Shown: piece after piece, positions 56,383-64,000 of the stretch
Position numbering within the stretch: the first letter of the stretch is position 1
Layout of the letters: each line of letters begins with the position of its first letter
Assembly: GCF_016508585.1 (NCBI RefSeq)
Contig: NZ_JADVOP010000010.1
Span: 1 to 64,000, forward strand
Origin: Acinetobacter baumannii
GTDB lineage: Bacteria > Pseudomonadota > Gammaproteobacteria > Pseudomonadales > Moraxellaceae
DNA length: 64,000 bases
Direction of reading: 5' to 3'
The notes under the pieces: generated by a model
Databases searched by the model: none
What the model saw: the letters and a program-made list of their open reading frames with translations, nothing else
What the model was told of the DNA's origin: nothing
Position numbers and translations under genes: made by a program

Positions 56383-56562
56383 TGAAATGGATTTCCTCTA
56401 AGTTTTTTTATCCAATCAATTTAGAGCCTGAATATTGCGTTTTCATCTCAGAATGATGAACAGATCATGACAAAAAGTAGCTGTTCTGTTGGGTAGAATG
56501 CTTCATTTTCAAACATAAACATCTGAATTGCTTGAAAAGAAAGCAATTCGTATTAAATACGC

Positions 56563-56591
56563 TTGCCAAGAGAAAAACACTCCTTTATTAT
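56563..56591 (+). promoter_or_regulatory. Promoter of tRNA-Leu copy 2
   Basis: TTGCCA (56563-56568), 17-bp spacer, TATTAT (56586-56591), then GGCGC, nine bases before the tRNA. Confidence 0.75.
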
Positions 56592-56600
56592 GGCGCACAT

Positions 56601-56686
56601 GCCCGAGTGGTGAAATCGGTAGACACAGGGGATTTAAAATCCCCCGCCCACAAAGCGTGCCAGTTCGAGTCTGGCCTCGGGCACCA
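56601..56686 (+). tRNA. tRNA-Leu (TAA), copy 2
   Basis: 86-nt gene identical to copy 1 at 53619, same strand, with encoded CCA. It has its own promoter and is not linked to another tRNA. Confidence 0.97.
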
Positions 56687-56710
56687 TTTTAATATGTTTT
56701 AAAATGGTGC
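56681..56710 (+). repeat. Trailer hairpin including the tRNA-Leu CCA end, copy 2
   Basis: GCACCATTTTAA (56681-56692) pairs perfectly with TTAAAATGGTGC (56699-56710). The loop differs from copy 1 but the arms are kept. Confidence 0.8.
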
Positions 56711-56721
56711 AATTAAAGAAT

Positions 56722-56743
56722 CCAGCGATTGCTGGTTTTTTTT
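56722..56743 (+). terminator. Terminator of tRNA-Leu copy 2
   Basis: CCAGC-GATT-GCTGG hairpin followed by a nine-base T-run; homologous to the terminator at 53739. Confidence 0.9.
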
Positions 56744-56904
56744 CGCCTAAAATTTAATGTCTCCTAATTATTCATTGTTAAATATTCAACATTGACACTT
56801 ATTGCAAAATTTAAGAGCATACCTTTTTCTGGTTCCCACATACTTTAATATTTATAATGTGGATAATTTTCAATATTCTTATAAACTTAATTTAACCAAA
56901 TCTT

Positions 56905-57861
56905 ATGAAAGAAATTCCAAATCAGGCTAAAACCGTTGCCCCAATATTTCCTCGTCTGTTCGCCTTTATCGTTGATTGTTTGATCGTCAGTGTTGCTTGT
57001 CTCGTGGTGGGCAAAATACTTTATCCATATTTTGAAAATTCAGCTTTTATTTTCCAATGTATCGGTACGCTCCTTTGCCTGTTTTATTTCGCAGCTTTCA
57101 ATAGCACTATTGGTGAAGGCAAAACCATCGGAAAAATACTCTGTAAAATTCGTGTAAAAGATTTTACAGGCAGTTCAATTTCACCCATTCATTCCTTCAT
57201 TCGATCCAGCATTTTCATTATTCCATTTTGTTTTATTGGTTATCTACAAAATTTTTCAAATCAGACACTTATACTGATTTTAATTATTTTCCTATTCCAA
57301 AGTATTGTTTTTGCATGTTTCTACTTGGCAATTTTTAACGGAAACAGCCAACAGTCACTTCATGATTTGTTGACTCATACACAGATACTTAGAAATACGC
57401 AAACCAATATGTCTCAGCAGCCAATTTGGAAAGCACATTACTACATCCTATCGTTGATTACCGTAATCATTCTTTCAATCAATATCTGGCATTATGTTCA
57501 AAATCAATATTTATCAACATCTGATTTTTCTTTAATCTCTGAAGATATTAAAAATGTTCAGATTGAAAATCACTATACGGCAATCGGCGAAGCAGAATCA
57601 GCCAATCAAGTTCTCATTTTAACAGTCAGCCAACCCGCTTATCTTTATCATGTTGATGCTGCTAAAACATTAGTTCAAACACTTCAACAAGACAGCAATA
57701 TTTTAACTCAATATAAAATCAATCAAGTGCAATTTAATTTTTCCTACCAATTCGGTTTGGCAAAACTATCAAAAGCAACAATTTATGATTATAAAAGGAC
57801 GGCTACAACGGCTCAGCTAACCCATATAGGGGAAAATACATCTGTTAAAATTGGTTTTTAA
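56905..57861 (+). CDS. RDD-family membrane protein
   Basis: The product is 318 aa. The N-terminal half is an RDD domain with three or four membrane helices: FPRLFAFIVDCLIVSVACLVVG contains the Arg and Asp residues, and GEGKTIGKILCKIRVKD follows the second helix. A further helix at about residues 175-195 is followed by a soluble region of about 120 residues that probably faces the periplasm. RDD proteins are often transport-related, some acting in ion exchange; the role here is unknown. The gene stands alone. Confidence 0.8.
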   Translation: MKEIPNQAKTVAPIFPRLFAFIVDCLIVSVACLVVGKILYPYFENSAFIFQCIGTLLCLFYFAAFNSTIGEGKTIGKILCKIRVKDFTGSSISPIHSFIRSSIFIIPFCFIGYLQNFSNQTLILILIIFLFQSIVFACFYLAIFNGNSQQSLHDLLTHTQILRNTQTNMSQQPIWKAHYYILSLITVIILSINIWHYVQNQYLSTSDFSLISEDIKNVQIENHYTAIGEAESANQVLILTVSQPAYLYHVDAAKTLVQTLQQDSNILTQYKINQVQFNFSYQFGLAKLSKATIYDYKRTATTAQLTHIGENTSVKIGF

Positions 57862-57903
57862 AAAACAGCATATCAATGTTTTTTAAGATGCATATTTGAA
57901 AGA

Positions 57904-57936
57904 TAAAAAAAGACCACGTTTTTGGAAACGTGGTCT
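57904..57936 (-). terminator. Terminator of tRNA-Met
   Basis: AGACCACGTTT-TTGG-AAACGTGGTCT hairpin with a T-run on the minus strand, 8 bp after the tRNA. It may also stop the converging RDD gene. Confidence 0.9.
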
Positions 57937-57943
57937 ATAAAAA

Positions 57944-58020
57944 TGGTGGCTATGACGGGACTTGAACCTGTGACCCCCGCATTATGAGTGCGGTGCTCTA
58001 ACCAACTGAGCTACATAGCC
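57944..58020 (-). tRNA. tRNA-Met (CAT), elongator type
   Basis: 77-nt cloverleaf with anticodon CAT, acceptor GGCTATG/CATAGCC and encoded CCA. The first base pair G-C (not the C-A mismatch of initiators) marks it as elongator; modification of C34 to read Ile codons is unlikely given the Met-like body but is not excluded. Confidence 0.92.
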
Positions 58021-58035
58021 TAAAACTGTGCGCGC

Positions 58036-58064
58036 ATTATCTGCTGTAACTCACGTTACGTCAA
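58036..58064 (-). promoter_or_regulatory. Sigma-70 promoter of tRNA-Met
   Basis: On the minus strand TTGACG (58064-58059), 17-bp spacer, GATAAT (58041-58036), followed by GCGCGC, a GC-rich discriminator typical of growth-rate-controlled tRNA promoters. Confidence 0.8.
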
Positions 58065-58088
58065 GCAATAATTGCAATAAAATTCATT

Positions 58089-58462
<374 letters not shown>

Positions 58463-58482
58463 GGGGCGTATGCTAACAAATT

Positions 58483-58752
58483 TTACTGGGAATTGCTTGC
58501 GCTTTTTTGAGCAATTAAACTTTTATACTTTTCCATCAAGTCATCTTGGCTTTCCAAATGATTCAGATCACGTGGAATACAATCTACTGGACAAAAAAGT
58601 GCACACTGCGGCTCATCAAAATGCCCCACACATTCTGTACATAGGTTTGGATGAATTTCATAAATTTCCTCCCCCATAAAAATGGCTTCATTCGGGCATA
58701 CCGGTTCACATACATCACAATTGATGCATTCATCAGTGATTATTAAAGACAC
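58483..58752 (-). CDS. YfhL-type ferredoxin, 2[4Fe-4S]
   Basis: The product is 89 aa from a GTG at 58752 (VSLIITDECINC), preceded by AAGG at 8 bases. A longer frame from 58824 runs back into coaD and is not used. The two cluster motifs are CINCDVCEPVCP and CTECVGHFDEPQCALFCPVDC, the second with the longer spacing typical of YfhL/Pseudomonas Fdx. It acts as an electron carrier, essential in some relatives. It directly follows coaD, an order shared by Pseudomonas and relatives. Confidence 0.93.
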   Translation of the reverse strand: MSLIITDECINCDVCEPVCPNEAIFMGEEIYEIHPNLCTECVGHFDEPQCALFCPVDCIPRDLNHLESQDDLMEKYKSLIAQKSASNSQ

Positions 58753-58753
58753 A

Positions 58754-59281
<528 letters not shown>

Positions 59282-59405
59282 TTAACAAAAACTTAAATCT
59301 TAGCGAATAACCTCTGCACATTTAGCCTTTGCTTTAATTGTGAAATGACTTCACCTGAAGCCGAGTTTGAGGCAGAATAAGGCTATTCTTGGAATTATTT
59401 GTATT

Positions 59406-59882
59406 ATGTCGAAAAATATTGTCGTTAAAAAAAATAATGGCGGGACGATTGCACAAAATAAACGTGCGCGTCACGATTATTTTATTGAAGAAAAATTTGA
59501 AGCTGGGCTTTCGTTGCAAGGCTGGGAAGTCAAGTCATTGCGTGCTGGACGCATGACCATTACAGAAAGCTATATTACCTTTAAAAATAATGAAGCATTT
59601 CTTTTTGGCGCTCAGATTCAACCATTACTTTCAGCATCGACTCATGTTGTGCCTGAAGCGACGCGCACTCGTAAATTACTTCTTTCACGCCGTGAGTTAG
59701 AAAAGCTCATGGGTGCAGTAAATCAAAAAGGTTATACCTGTGTACCTTTGGCTTGTTATTGGAAAGGTCATTTAGCAAAACTTGAAATTGCTTTGGTAAA
59801 AGGTAAACAGTTGCATGACAAACGTGCCACTGAAAAAGACCGTGACTGGCAACGTGACAAAGCACGTATTATGCACAAATAA
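59406..59882 (+). CDS. smpB: SsrA-binding protein SmpB
   Basis: The product is 158 aa from the ATG at 59406 ([13 protein letters not shown]); an upstream frame start at 59367 is non-conserved. The OB-fold motifs [31 protein letters not shown] and the basic C-terminal tail [17 protein letters not shown] are diagnostic. SmpB brings tmRNA to stalled ribosomes. No tmRNA gene is seen in this window. It is divergent from coaD, with a strong terminator. Confidence 0.97.
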   Translation: MSKNIVVKKNNGGTIAQNKRARHDYFIEEKFEAGLSLQGWEVKSLRAGRMTITESYITFKNNEAFLFGAQIQPLLSASTHVVPEATRTRKLLLSRRELEKLMGAVNQKGYTCVPLACYWKGHLAKLEIALVKGKQLHDKRATEKDRDWQRDKARIMHK

Positions 59883-59883
59883 T

Positions 59884-59911
59884 AAAAAACCTCCTGAGTG
59901 GAGGTTTTTTA
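59884..59911 (+). terminator. Terminator of smpB
   Basis: AAAAAACCTCC-TGAGT-GGAGGTTTTTT hairpin directly after the stop codon; also suited to stop the convergent minus-strand gene. Confidence 0.95.
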
Positions 59912-59932
59912 TTAATCCTATCGTAATGATGT

Positions 59933-61249
59933 TTAACAGAATTTTAATGAACCATAGCAGTTAGGCGCGAAATCCTGGTTTTTAAGCTGTAAATCTTGCA
60001 ATGGAAAATTGACTGATGTATTCGGTAAATTAATATTACCGATTTCTAATGAGCTGCCCAATAAACAATCTAAAGCTTGGCAGGATGGTACAGCTGTCGT
60101 CGCCAATGCATTACTTAATGGACCAACGACTTGCTTAAGTACATCATTAGTAATATCGATTCCTTTAGAAGGAGTGACATTTCCAATATCAACAGCATCT
60201 TCAAATGCCATCCACCAACCTCTCTGAGCAGTCACCTCAGCATTTGGCCACCATACATTCTGACTTTGCAATGATAAAGAAAAAGGATTATTTAAAGGAA
60301 TCTTATGGATATAGCCCAAACTTTCACTGATCGTTAAGTTTGCTGTTAATCCTGTAATATCACCGTTGACCTGTTTCTCTAAATTTAATGTTCCCAACAA
60401 AGGAATTTGTACACCCGCTTTTAATCGACCACCGAAGTTTAAACGGTCAATATAAGCTTTGCCCGTCAAGTTCACACTACTTTGTCGCATCCCATTAATT
60501 GTTGCTGAGTCAACTTGAATGGGTGCTGTAGTACTTTGCAAAGTTAAATTATAATCTGTTGAAGATAAGGGCAATCGCCCACAAAAAAATAGCACGCAAA
60601 CATCTACATTTCCGGTAATTGGCATTTGAGTATCTGTATAACTCATGCCTCGACTATTTGTATAACCTAAACCGGTGGTCGCTTTTGTCTTTAAAAATCC
60701 ACTGAGTGAATTAATACCATTAGGTGTTTCAGAGTTTTCCGTGCCCGCAGTCAACATTCCCAAAACTTTTTCAGCACTGAGACGTAAACCCACGACTTCT
60801 CGAGTAGATGCAGCTTCAGGATTCTTGATCGCAAACTCTAAAAAGGGATTGGTTAATTTTGCACTTGAAGCCACTCTTCCTTCTCGGGTATCTGCCAGAC
60901 CTGAAAGACTCAGATTATCAATATCAATATCGCATCCGCCAGCACCATTGGCACCGCCACATCCTAGTTGTAATTTTTTTATGTTGGCATTGAGTTCTAG
61001 TTCTGCTTCAAGTCCAAGTTTATAAAATCCTACGCCCTGCCCTTGCATTTTGTTGGCAGCATCGTTTGGAGCAATATACCCCAGACTCATCAATGCTTGA
61101 CCTTGAACCTTTGAAAGTTCTGTATCATTTAACTCAACCAGACCTTGTGACTGAGAAAAATTTGCAAAACCATAAGTTGAAACGAATAATCCACTAAAAA
61201 TTAAAACCATCCTACTGATTTCAATTACCTTTTTCACAACAATATCCAT
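59933..61249 (-). CDS. FilA-like exported protein, paralogue A
   Basis: The product is 438 aa. A signal-like hydrophobic segment (about residues 12-28) precedes the motif LVELNDTELSKVQGQALMSLGYIAPND. A Cys-bearing stretch LQLGCGGANGAGGCDIDID follows at about residues 95-113. A long low-charge, beta-strand-like body carries motifs NSLSGF, ATINGMRQ and RGWWMAFE, and the C-terminus is NCYGSLKFC. The same landmarks occur in paralogue B (61672-63249). By memory the pattern resembles FilA proteins of Acinetobacter, which lie with pilus-related fil genes; this needs a search. It is probably surface- or periplasm-associated. Confidence 0.65.
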   Translation of the reverse strand: MDIVVKKVIEISRMVLIFSGLFVSTYGFANFSQSQGLVELNDTELSKVQGQALMSLGYIAPNDAANKMQGQGVGFYKLGLEAELELNANIKKLQLGCGGANGAGGCDIDIDNLSLSGLADTREGRVASSAKLTNPFLEFAIKNPEAASTREVVGLRLSAEKVLGMLTAGTENSETPNGINSLSGFLKTKATTGLGYTNSRGMSYTDTQMPITGNVDVCVLFFCGRLPLSSTDYNLTLQSTTAPIQVDSATINGMRQSSVNLTGKAYIDRLNFGGRLKAGVQIPLLGTLNLEKQVNGDITGLTANLTISESLGYIHKIPLNNPFSLSLQSQNVWWPNAEVTAQRGWWMAFEDAVDIGNVTPSKGIDITNDVLKQVVGPLSNALATTAVPSCQALDCLLGSSLEIGNINLPNTSVNFPLQDLQLKNQDFAPNCYGSLKFC

Positions 61250-61671
61250 ATCACCTGCTCAGATTTTTATTATTGGTCAAAAATATAGGAAAACCAGCAG
61301 TAACAGAATAGCCCATTGGGACAAATAGGCTGTCTCATTTGATAATGTTAATTTTCATTTAAATGAGCGCATGATTTTTAAGAGTTTTTATGTAAATTAT
61401 TTTTGTTTAGTTATGTAATCACATTAAATTATCATGCAGCATGCAACAAAAAAGTTGATGTATTTGTCAACAAAATTTCTGAAAATTTATACGTTGTTTA
61501 GGGATGCATGAATCTAACCAGATTATTAATTTTATAAAATAAATTTGACGCTCTAAATCATATTGAGAGTTGAGTAAGAACCTTTATTTTGAGTCGATAT
61601 GATATGAATAATTCTTCTTGAAAATTGTAAAAAAAAGAAAACCTTAAAAAGCAGATTTTCTTTATAAACAT
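61250..61671. other. 422-bp gap between the FilA-like genes
   Basis: AT-rich and without a gene. The part just upstream of paralogue A contains GGGACAAATAGGCTGTCTC, loosely resembled by GCGACAAATTAGCTAGCATGTC upstream of paralogue B, a possible shared control site. Confidence 0.4.
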
Positions 61672-63249
61672 TTAGCAGAATTTCAACTTCCCATAACAAT
61701 TAGAAATGACTTCCTGATTCCCTAAACGCTGGTTTTGCAATTTAAAATATATTGGATTCTGCATGGTAGCCGAATTCAAATCAGCCACAACTTTAGATGT
61801 TAAGGGGTTATTTAACAATAAACTAATTACTTGAAGTAAATTACTTGCTGTTGCTTGCGGTTTATTAACATAGTTGGGGGTTAGTGTTTCAGTCACTCGA
61901 TCGGCGACCTGTCCTAGAATATTATCATCTAAAATGATTTGATTCGTTACATTCAAATGCCCCAGTTCAATTGGTTTCGCAAAGGACATCCACCAGCCTG
62001 GTTGCGCGACATCTGTATTTTTACTCATGAATGCCAAATTACTTTTTGAAGTATCTGAGGGATCTAAATATGCGCCAGGCCACAACAATGCCATTTGTTG
62101 TAATGATAAATATCCACCCGTACCTTCTAATGGAATGTTATGAAACATACTCAGTGACTGCTCAAAATCAATTTTCATATTCAAGTTATTAATGGCAGAG
62201 TCTTTTCCCATTTTAAATCTTGCCTGTGGTTTGAGTAATGTAATCAAATTACATCCTCGACCGCTTACCCCCCTACAATTCAGATCGACTTCCAATAGAT
62301 CACTGTTAAATAAAGCGGGGTTAAATTGTCCCGCGGAATCAGCTGCAATCGGAATTTTATCAATCTTTGTCAAAATATTATTCACTACAGCTACTTTTTG
62401 TCTTGAACCGTTAATTGTGAATGCAGGTAAAACGAAATCAGTAGAAACTGATGGCACAGTAATTCCAGTTGAAGCTGAAGAAAATGGTTTACTCACAAAG
62501 TTAATATCCGTATTAGCTACAGCACAATCGTTAATTATTCCAACACACAGTCTTGCAACACCACCTAACTGCTGGTTTTGAGTTAAACCGAATTTAGTTT
62601 GTGCGGTACTTGCTGTGCCTGTAGTTTGGGCGATTCGCATAAAACCACTCAGACTTTGTATCCCATCCGTTGTCGATGGTGACTGATTGTTTGCCAGACC
62701 TGCTGTAAGTAATGCACTGATTTGTTCTGCACTAAATCGAATTCCTTTTACTTCACGTGTTGAAGCCGAATTTGGATTGCTGATTGCAAGCTCCATGAAT
62801 GGATTAATTAATTTAGCACTGGTTGATGCACGTCCTTTGCTGTATACGGGCACACCATTTAAATCGTAAAAATCCGGTAAGCCACTGAGCGCTAGATTTT
62901 TAATGTCGATATCACAAGCTCCGCCACCTTTAGAGCCACCACAGCCAAGCTGAAGGTTTCTAATATTGGCATTGAGTTCCAACTCTGCTTCCACACCTAA
63001 TTTATAGAATCCAATATTATTTGAGGTTACATTCCGCATTGGATTTGCCGAATCTCTAGGTGCTAGATACGATAGACTCATCAACGCCTGACCTTTAACC
63101 TCAGACAGCTCTGTATCATCTAACTGAATCAAACTACTCACTTTTTCATCATTCGCAAAACAACTGACTGACAAAAAAAATACTGTTGACGCTAAGACCA
63201 CCATTGCAGTTTTAATTGTTTTTCTATTACAGATATCCATATCATCCAC
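61672..63249 (-). CDS. FilA-like exported protein, paralogue B
   Basis: The product is 525 aa and shares the plan of paralogue A: signal-like segment (about residues 14-31), LIQLDDTELSEVKGQALMSLSYLAP, LQLGCGG with a second Cys in ACDIDIKN, ASTREVKGIRF, IQSLSGFM, PGWWMSFAKPI and the C-terminal NCYGKLKFC. It has about 90 extra residues, including an inserted part with more Cys (CVGIINDCA, CRGVSGRGC). The high Asn/Ser/Thr/Gly content suggests a long beta-rich surface protein. Function unknown; a FilA-type role is inferred from recollection only. Confidence 0.65.
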   Translation of the reverse strand: MDDMDICNRKTIKTAMVVLASTVFFLSVSCFANDEKVSSLIQLDDTELSEVKGQALMSLSYLAPRDSANPMRNVTSNNIGFYKLGVEAELELNANIRNLQLGCGGSKGGGACDIDIKNLALSGLPDFYDLNGVPVYSKGRASTSAKLINPFMELAISNPNSASTREVKGIRFSAEQISALLTAGLANNQSPSTTDGIQSLSGFMRIAQTTGTASTAQTKFGLTQNQQLGGVARLCVGIINDCAVANTDINFVSKPFSSASTGITVPSVSTDFVLPAFTINGSRQKVAVVNNILTKIDKIPIAADSAGQFNPALFNSDLLEVDLNCRGVSGRGCNLITLLKPQARFKMGKDSAINNLNMKIDFEQSLSMFHNIPLEGTGGYLSLQQMALLWPGAYLDPSDTSKSNLAFMSKNTDVAQPGWWMSFAKPIELGHLNVTNQIILDDNILGQVADRVTETLTPNYVNKPQATASNLLQVISLLLNNPLTSKVVADLNSATMQNPIYFKLQNQRLGNQEVISNCYGKLKFC

Positions 63250-63381
63250 GCATACTTTTTATTTTCAAAAAACATAGCGCAATGTGATACGGGAAAATTC
63301 GCTTACTGCGACAAATTAGCTAGCATGTCACGACAATGAATGATTCATTTGAACAACACATGTGAGGCGATGTTATATAAA

Positions 63382-63948
63382 TCAGTCTTTATTATGTGAA
63401 GTGATTTTATTTAACAACAATGCAAGATACTCACCAAACCACAATGCAGTTTGTAAGTCACCCGATGGCGGTGTCATATCGACTGGTGCATTGTCGGATT
63501 GTGTCATTAAACCCAAATAGCCTGCCATACGATTTAAGTCCGTTGGCTTAATTCCTGTCGGCATTAAAGGTAAACCTGACCATAACATGCCGTGTTGCAT
63601 CGCAAAGATATTAATCTGTTGCAGTACAGACAGTTTGTCTCCACTTAAACCACCTGAATTGGTAAATGCAGCAGCAAGTTTGCCTTGCCAATCACGATTT
63701 TTCCAACGCTTGGAAGTGGAATCCATAAACATTTTAAATGGACCTGTCACACTGCCCATATATGTTGGTGAACCAAAAACAATCGCGTCTGCTCGGTCTA
63801 GAATATCCCAATCAATATGTTCAATATCCATTTTATGGACAGTCAATCCAACCTTTTCTATGCCTTGCGCAATATAGCTCGCAACTTTGGCAGTATGACC
63901 AAACGGGCTGTGGTAAACGATCGCGATAGATTTGGTAGATAAAGACAT
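63382..63948 (-). CDS. NAD(P)H-dependent FMN reductase, flavodoxin-like fold
   Basis: The product is 188 aa from the ATG at 63948; a TTG at 63963 would add five residues. The FMN phosphate loop YHSPFGHTAKVA, the GSPTYMGSVTGPFKMFMD motif and AAFTNSGGLSGDKL follow the WrbA/flavodoxin pattern. It probably reduces quinones or similar substrates with NAD(P)H. The gene is upstream of and in the same direction as the FilA-like genes but separated by about 130 bp. It runs to 15-50 bp of the window edge without truncation. Confidence 0.88.
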   Translation of the reverse strand: MSLSTKSIAIVYHSPFGHTAKVASYIAQGIEKVGLTVHKMDIEHIDWDILDRADAIVFGSPTYMGSVTGPFKMFMDSTSKRWKNRDWQGKLAAAFTNSGGLSGDKLSVLQQINIFAMQHGMLWSGLPLMPTGIKPTDLNRMAGYLGLMTQSDNAPVDMTPPSGDLQTALWFGEYLALLLNKITSHNKD

Positions 63949-64000
63949 ATCAATTGAAAACAAACAAATTTAGTCAAGTTTAACATCAATTCATTTTTAA

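Overview
The window looks like chromosomal DNA from a gammaproteobacterium of the genus Acinetobacter. The DNA is AT-rich and the gene set is core housekeeping. It includes a GTP-type PEP carboxykinase, an lptM-lysA-dapF operon, FilA-like surface-associated proteins and an Acinetobacter-style solute-binding protein of unknown ligand. The genus call is made by eye from family recognition. I see no insertion sequence, prophage, CRISPR array or integrase.

Layout. 1-5 kb: a lytic transglycosylase, the membrane protease HtpX behind a heat-shock-like promoter, a VOC protein, a DUF4112 membrane protein and an L,D-transpeptidase. 5-12.7 kb: pyrC-rnt, then four identical tRNA-Glu genes interleaved with two paralogous amino-acid permeases and an alpha/beta hydrolase, followed by the wreck of a YiiX-type hydrolase gene. 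12.7-18.5 kb: a periplasmic solute-binding protein, a structured RNA region (6S RNA candidate) in front of a 5-formyl-THF cyclo-ligase, lon and a second VOC gene. 18.7-26 kb: a conserved unknown gene, dapF-lysA-lptM, cycA, radA and a Tim44-like membrane protein. 26-33 kb: an EF-hand protein, a DegS-type protease, a Nif3-like protein, sodB, three tRNA-Asn genes, a DUF2726 protein and mgtE. 33-46.7 kb: an RND pump without partner genes, a GDPD lipoprotein, dgkA, a broken retropepsin gene, groES-groEL behind a strong sigma-32-type promoter, a phosphoesterase/lipid-kinase pair, pckG and a TupA-like ATP-grasp gene. 46.8-53.4 kb: glpD and glpR with recognisable GlpR operators, an MHS-family transporter, a lipoprotein, a methyltransferase and folD. 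53.5-58.5 kb: tRNA-Cys, two identical tRNA-Leu(UAA) genes bracketing a membrane gene and phoD, an RDD protein, tRNA-Met and RNase P RNA. 58.5-64 kb: a ferredoxin, coaD, smpB, two large FilA-like paralogues and a flavodoxin-fold reductase.

Shared themes: protein quality control (htpX, lon, groESL, a DegS-type protease), cell-envelope maintenance (transglycosylase, L,D-transpeptidase, diaminopimelate synthesis, dgkA, lipid kinase), glycerol and glycerophosphodiester use (GDPD, glpD, glpR), and tRNA supply and ribosome rescue (nine tRNAs of the Glu, Asn and Leu types plus Cys and Met, rnpB, smpB).

The most interesting signals are these: the tRNA-Glu/permease segmental duplication; a tRNA-Asn copy with two compensatory acceptor-stem base-pair swaps; tRNA-Leu trailers that can form a hairpin capturing the encoded CCA end; two pseudogenes reconstructed across frames; and the tandem FilA-like family. 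I did not find a clearly new multi-gene system. No similarity search or fold prediction was run; all family calls are by eye.
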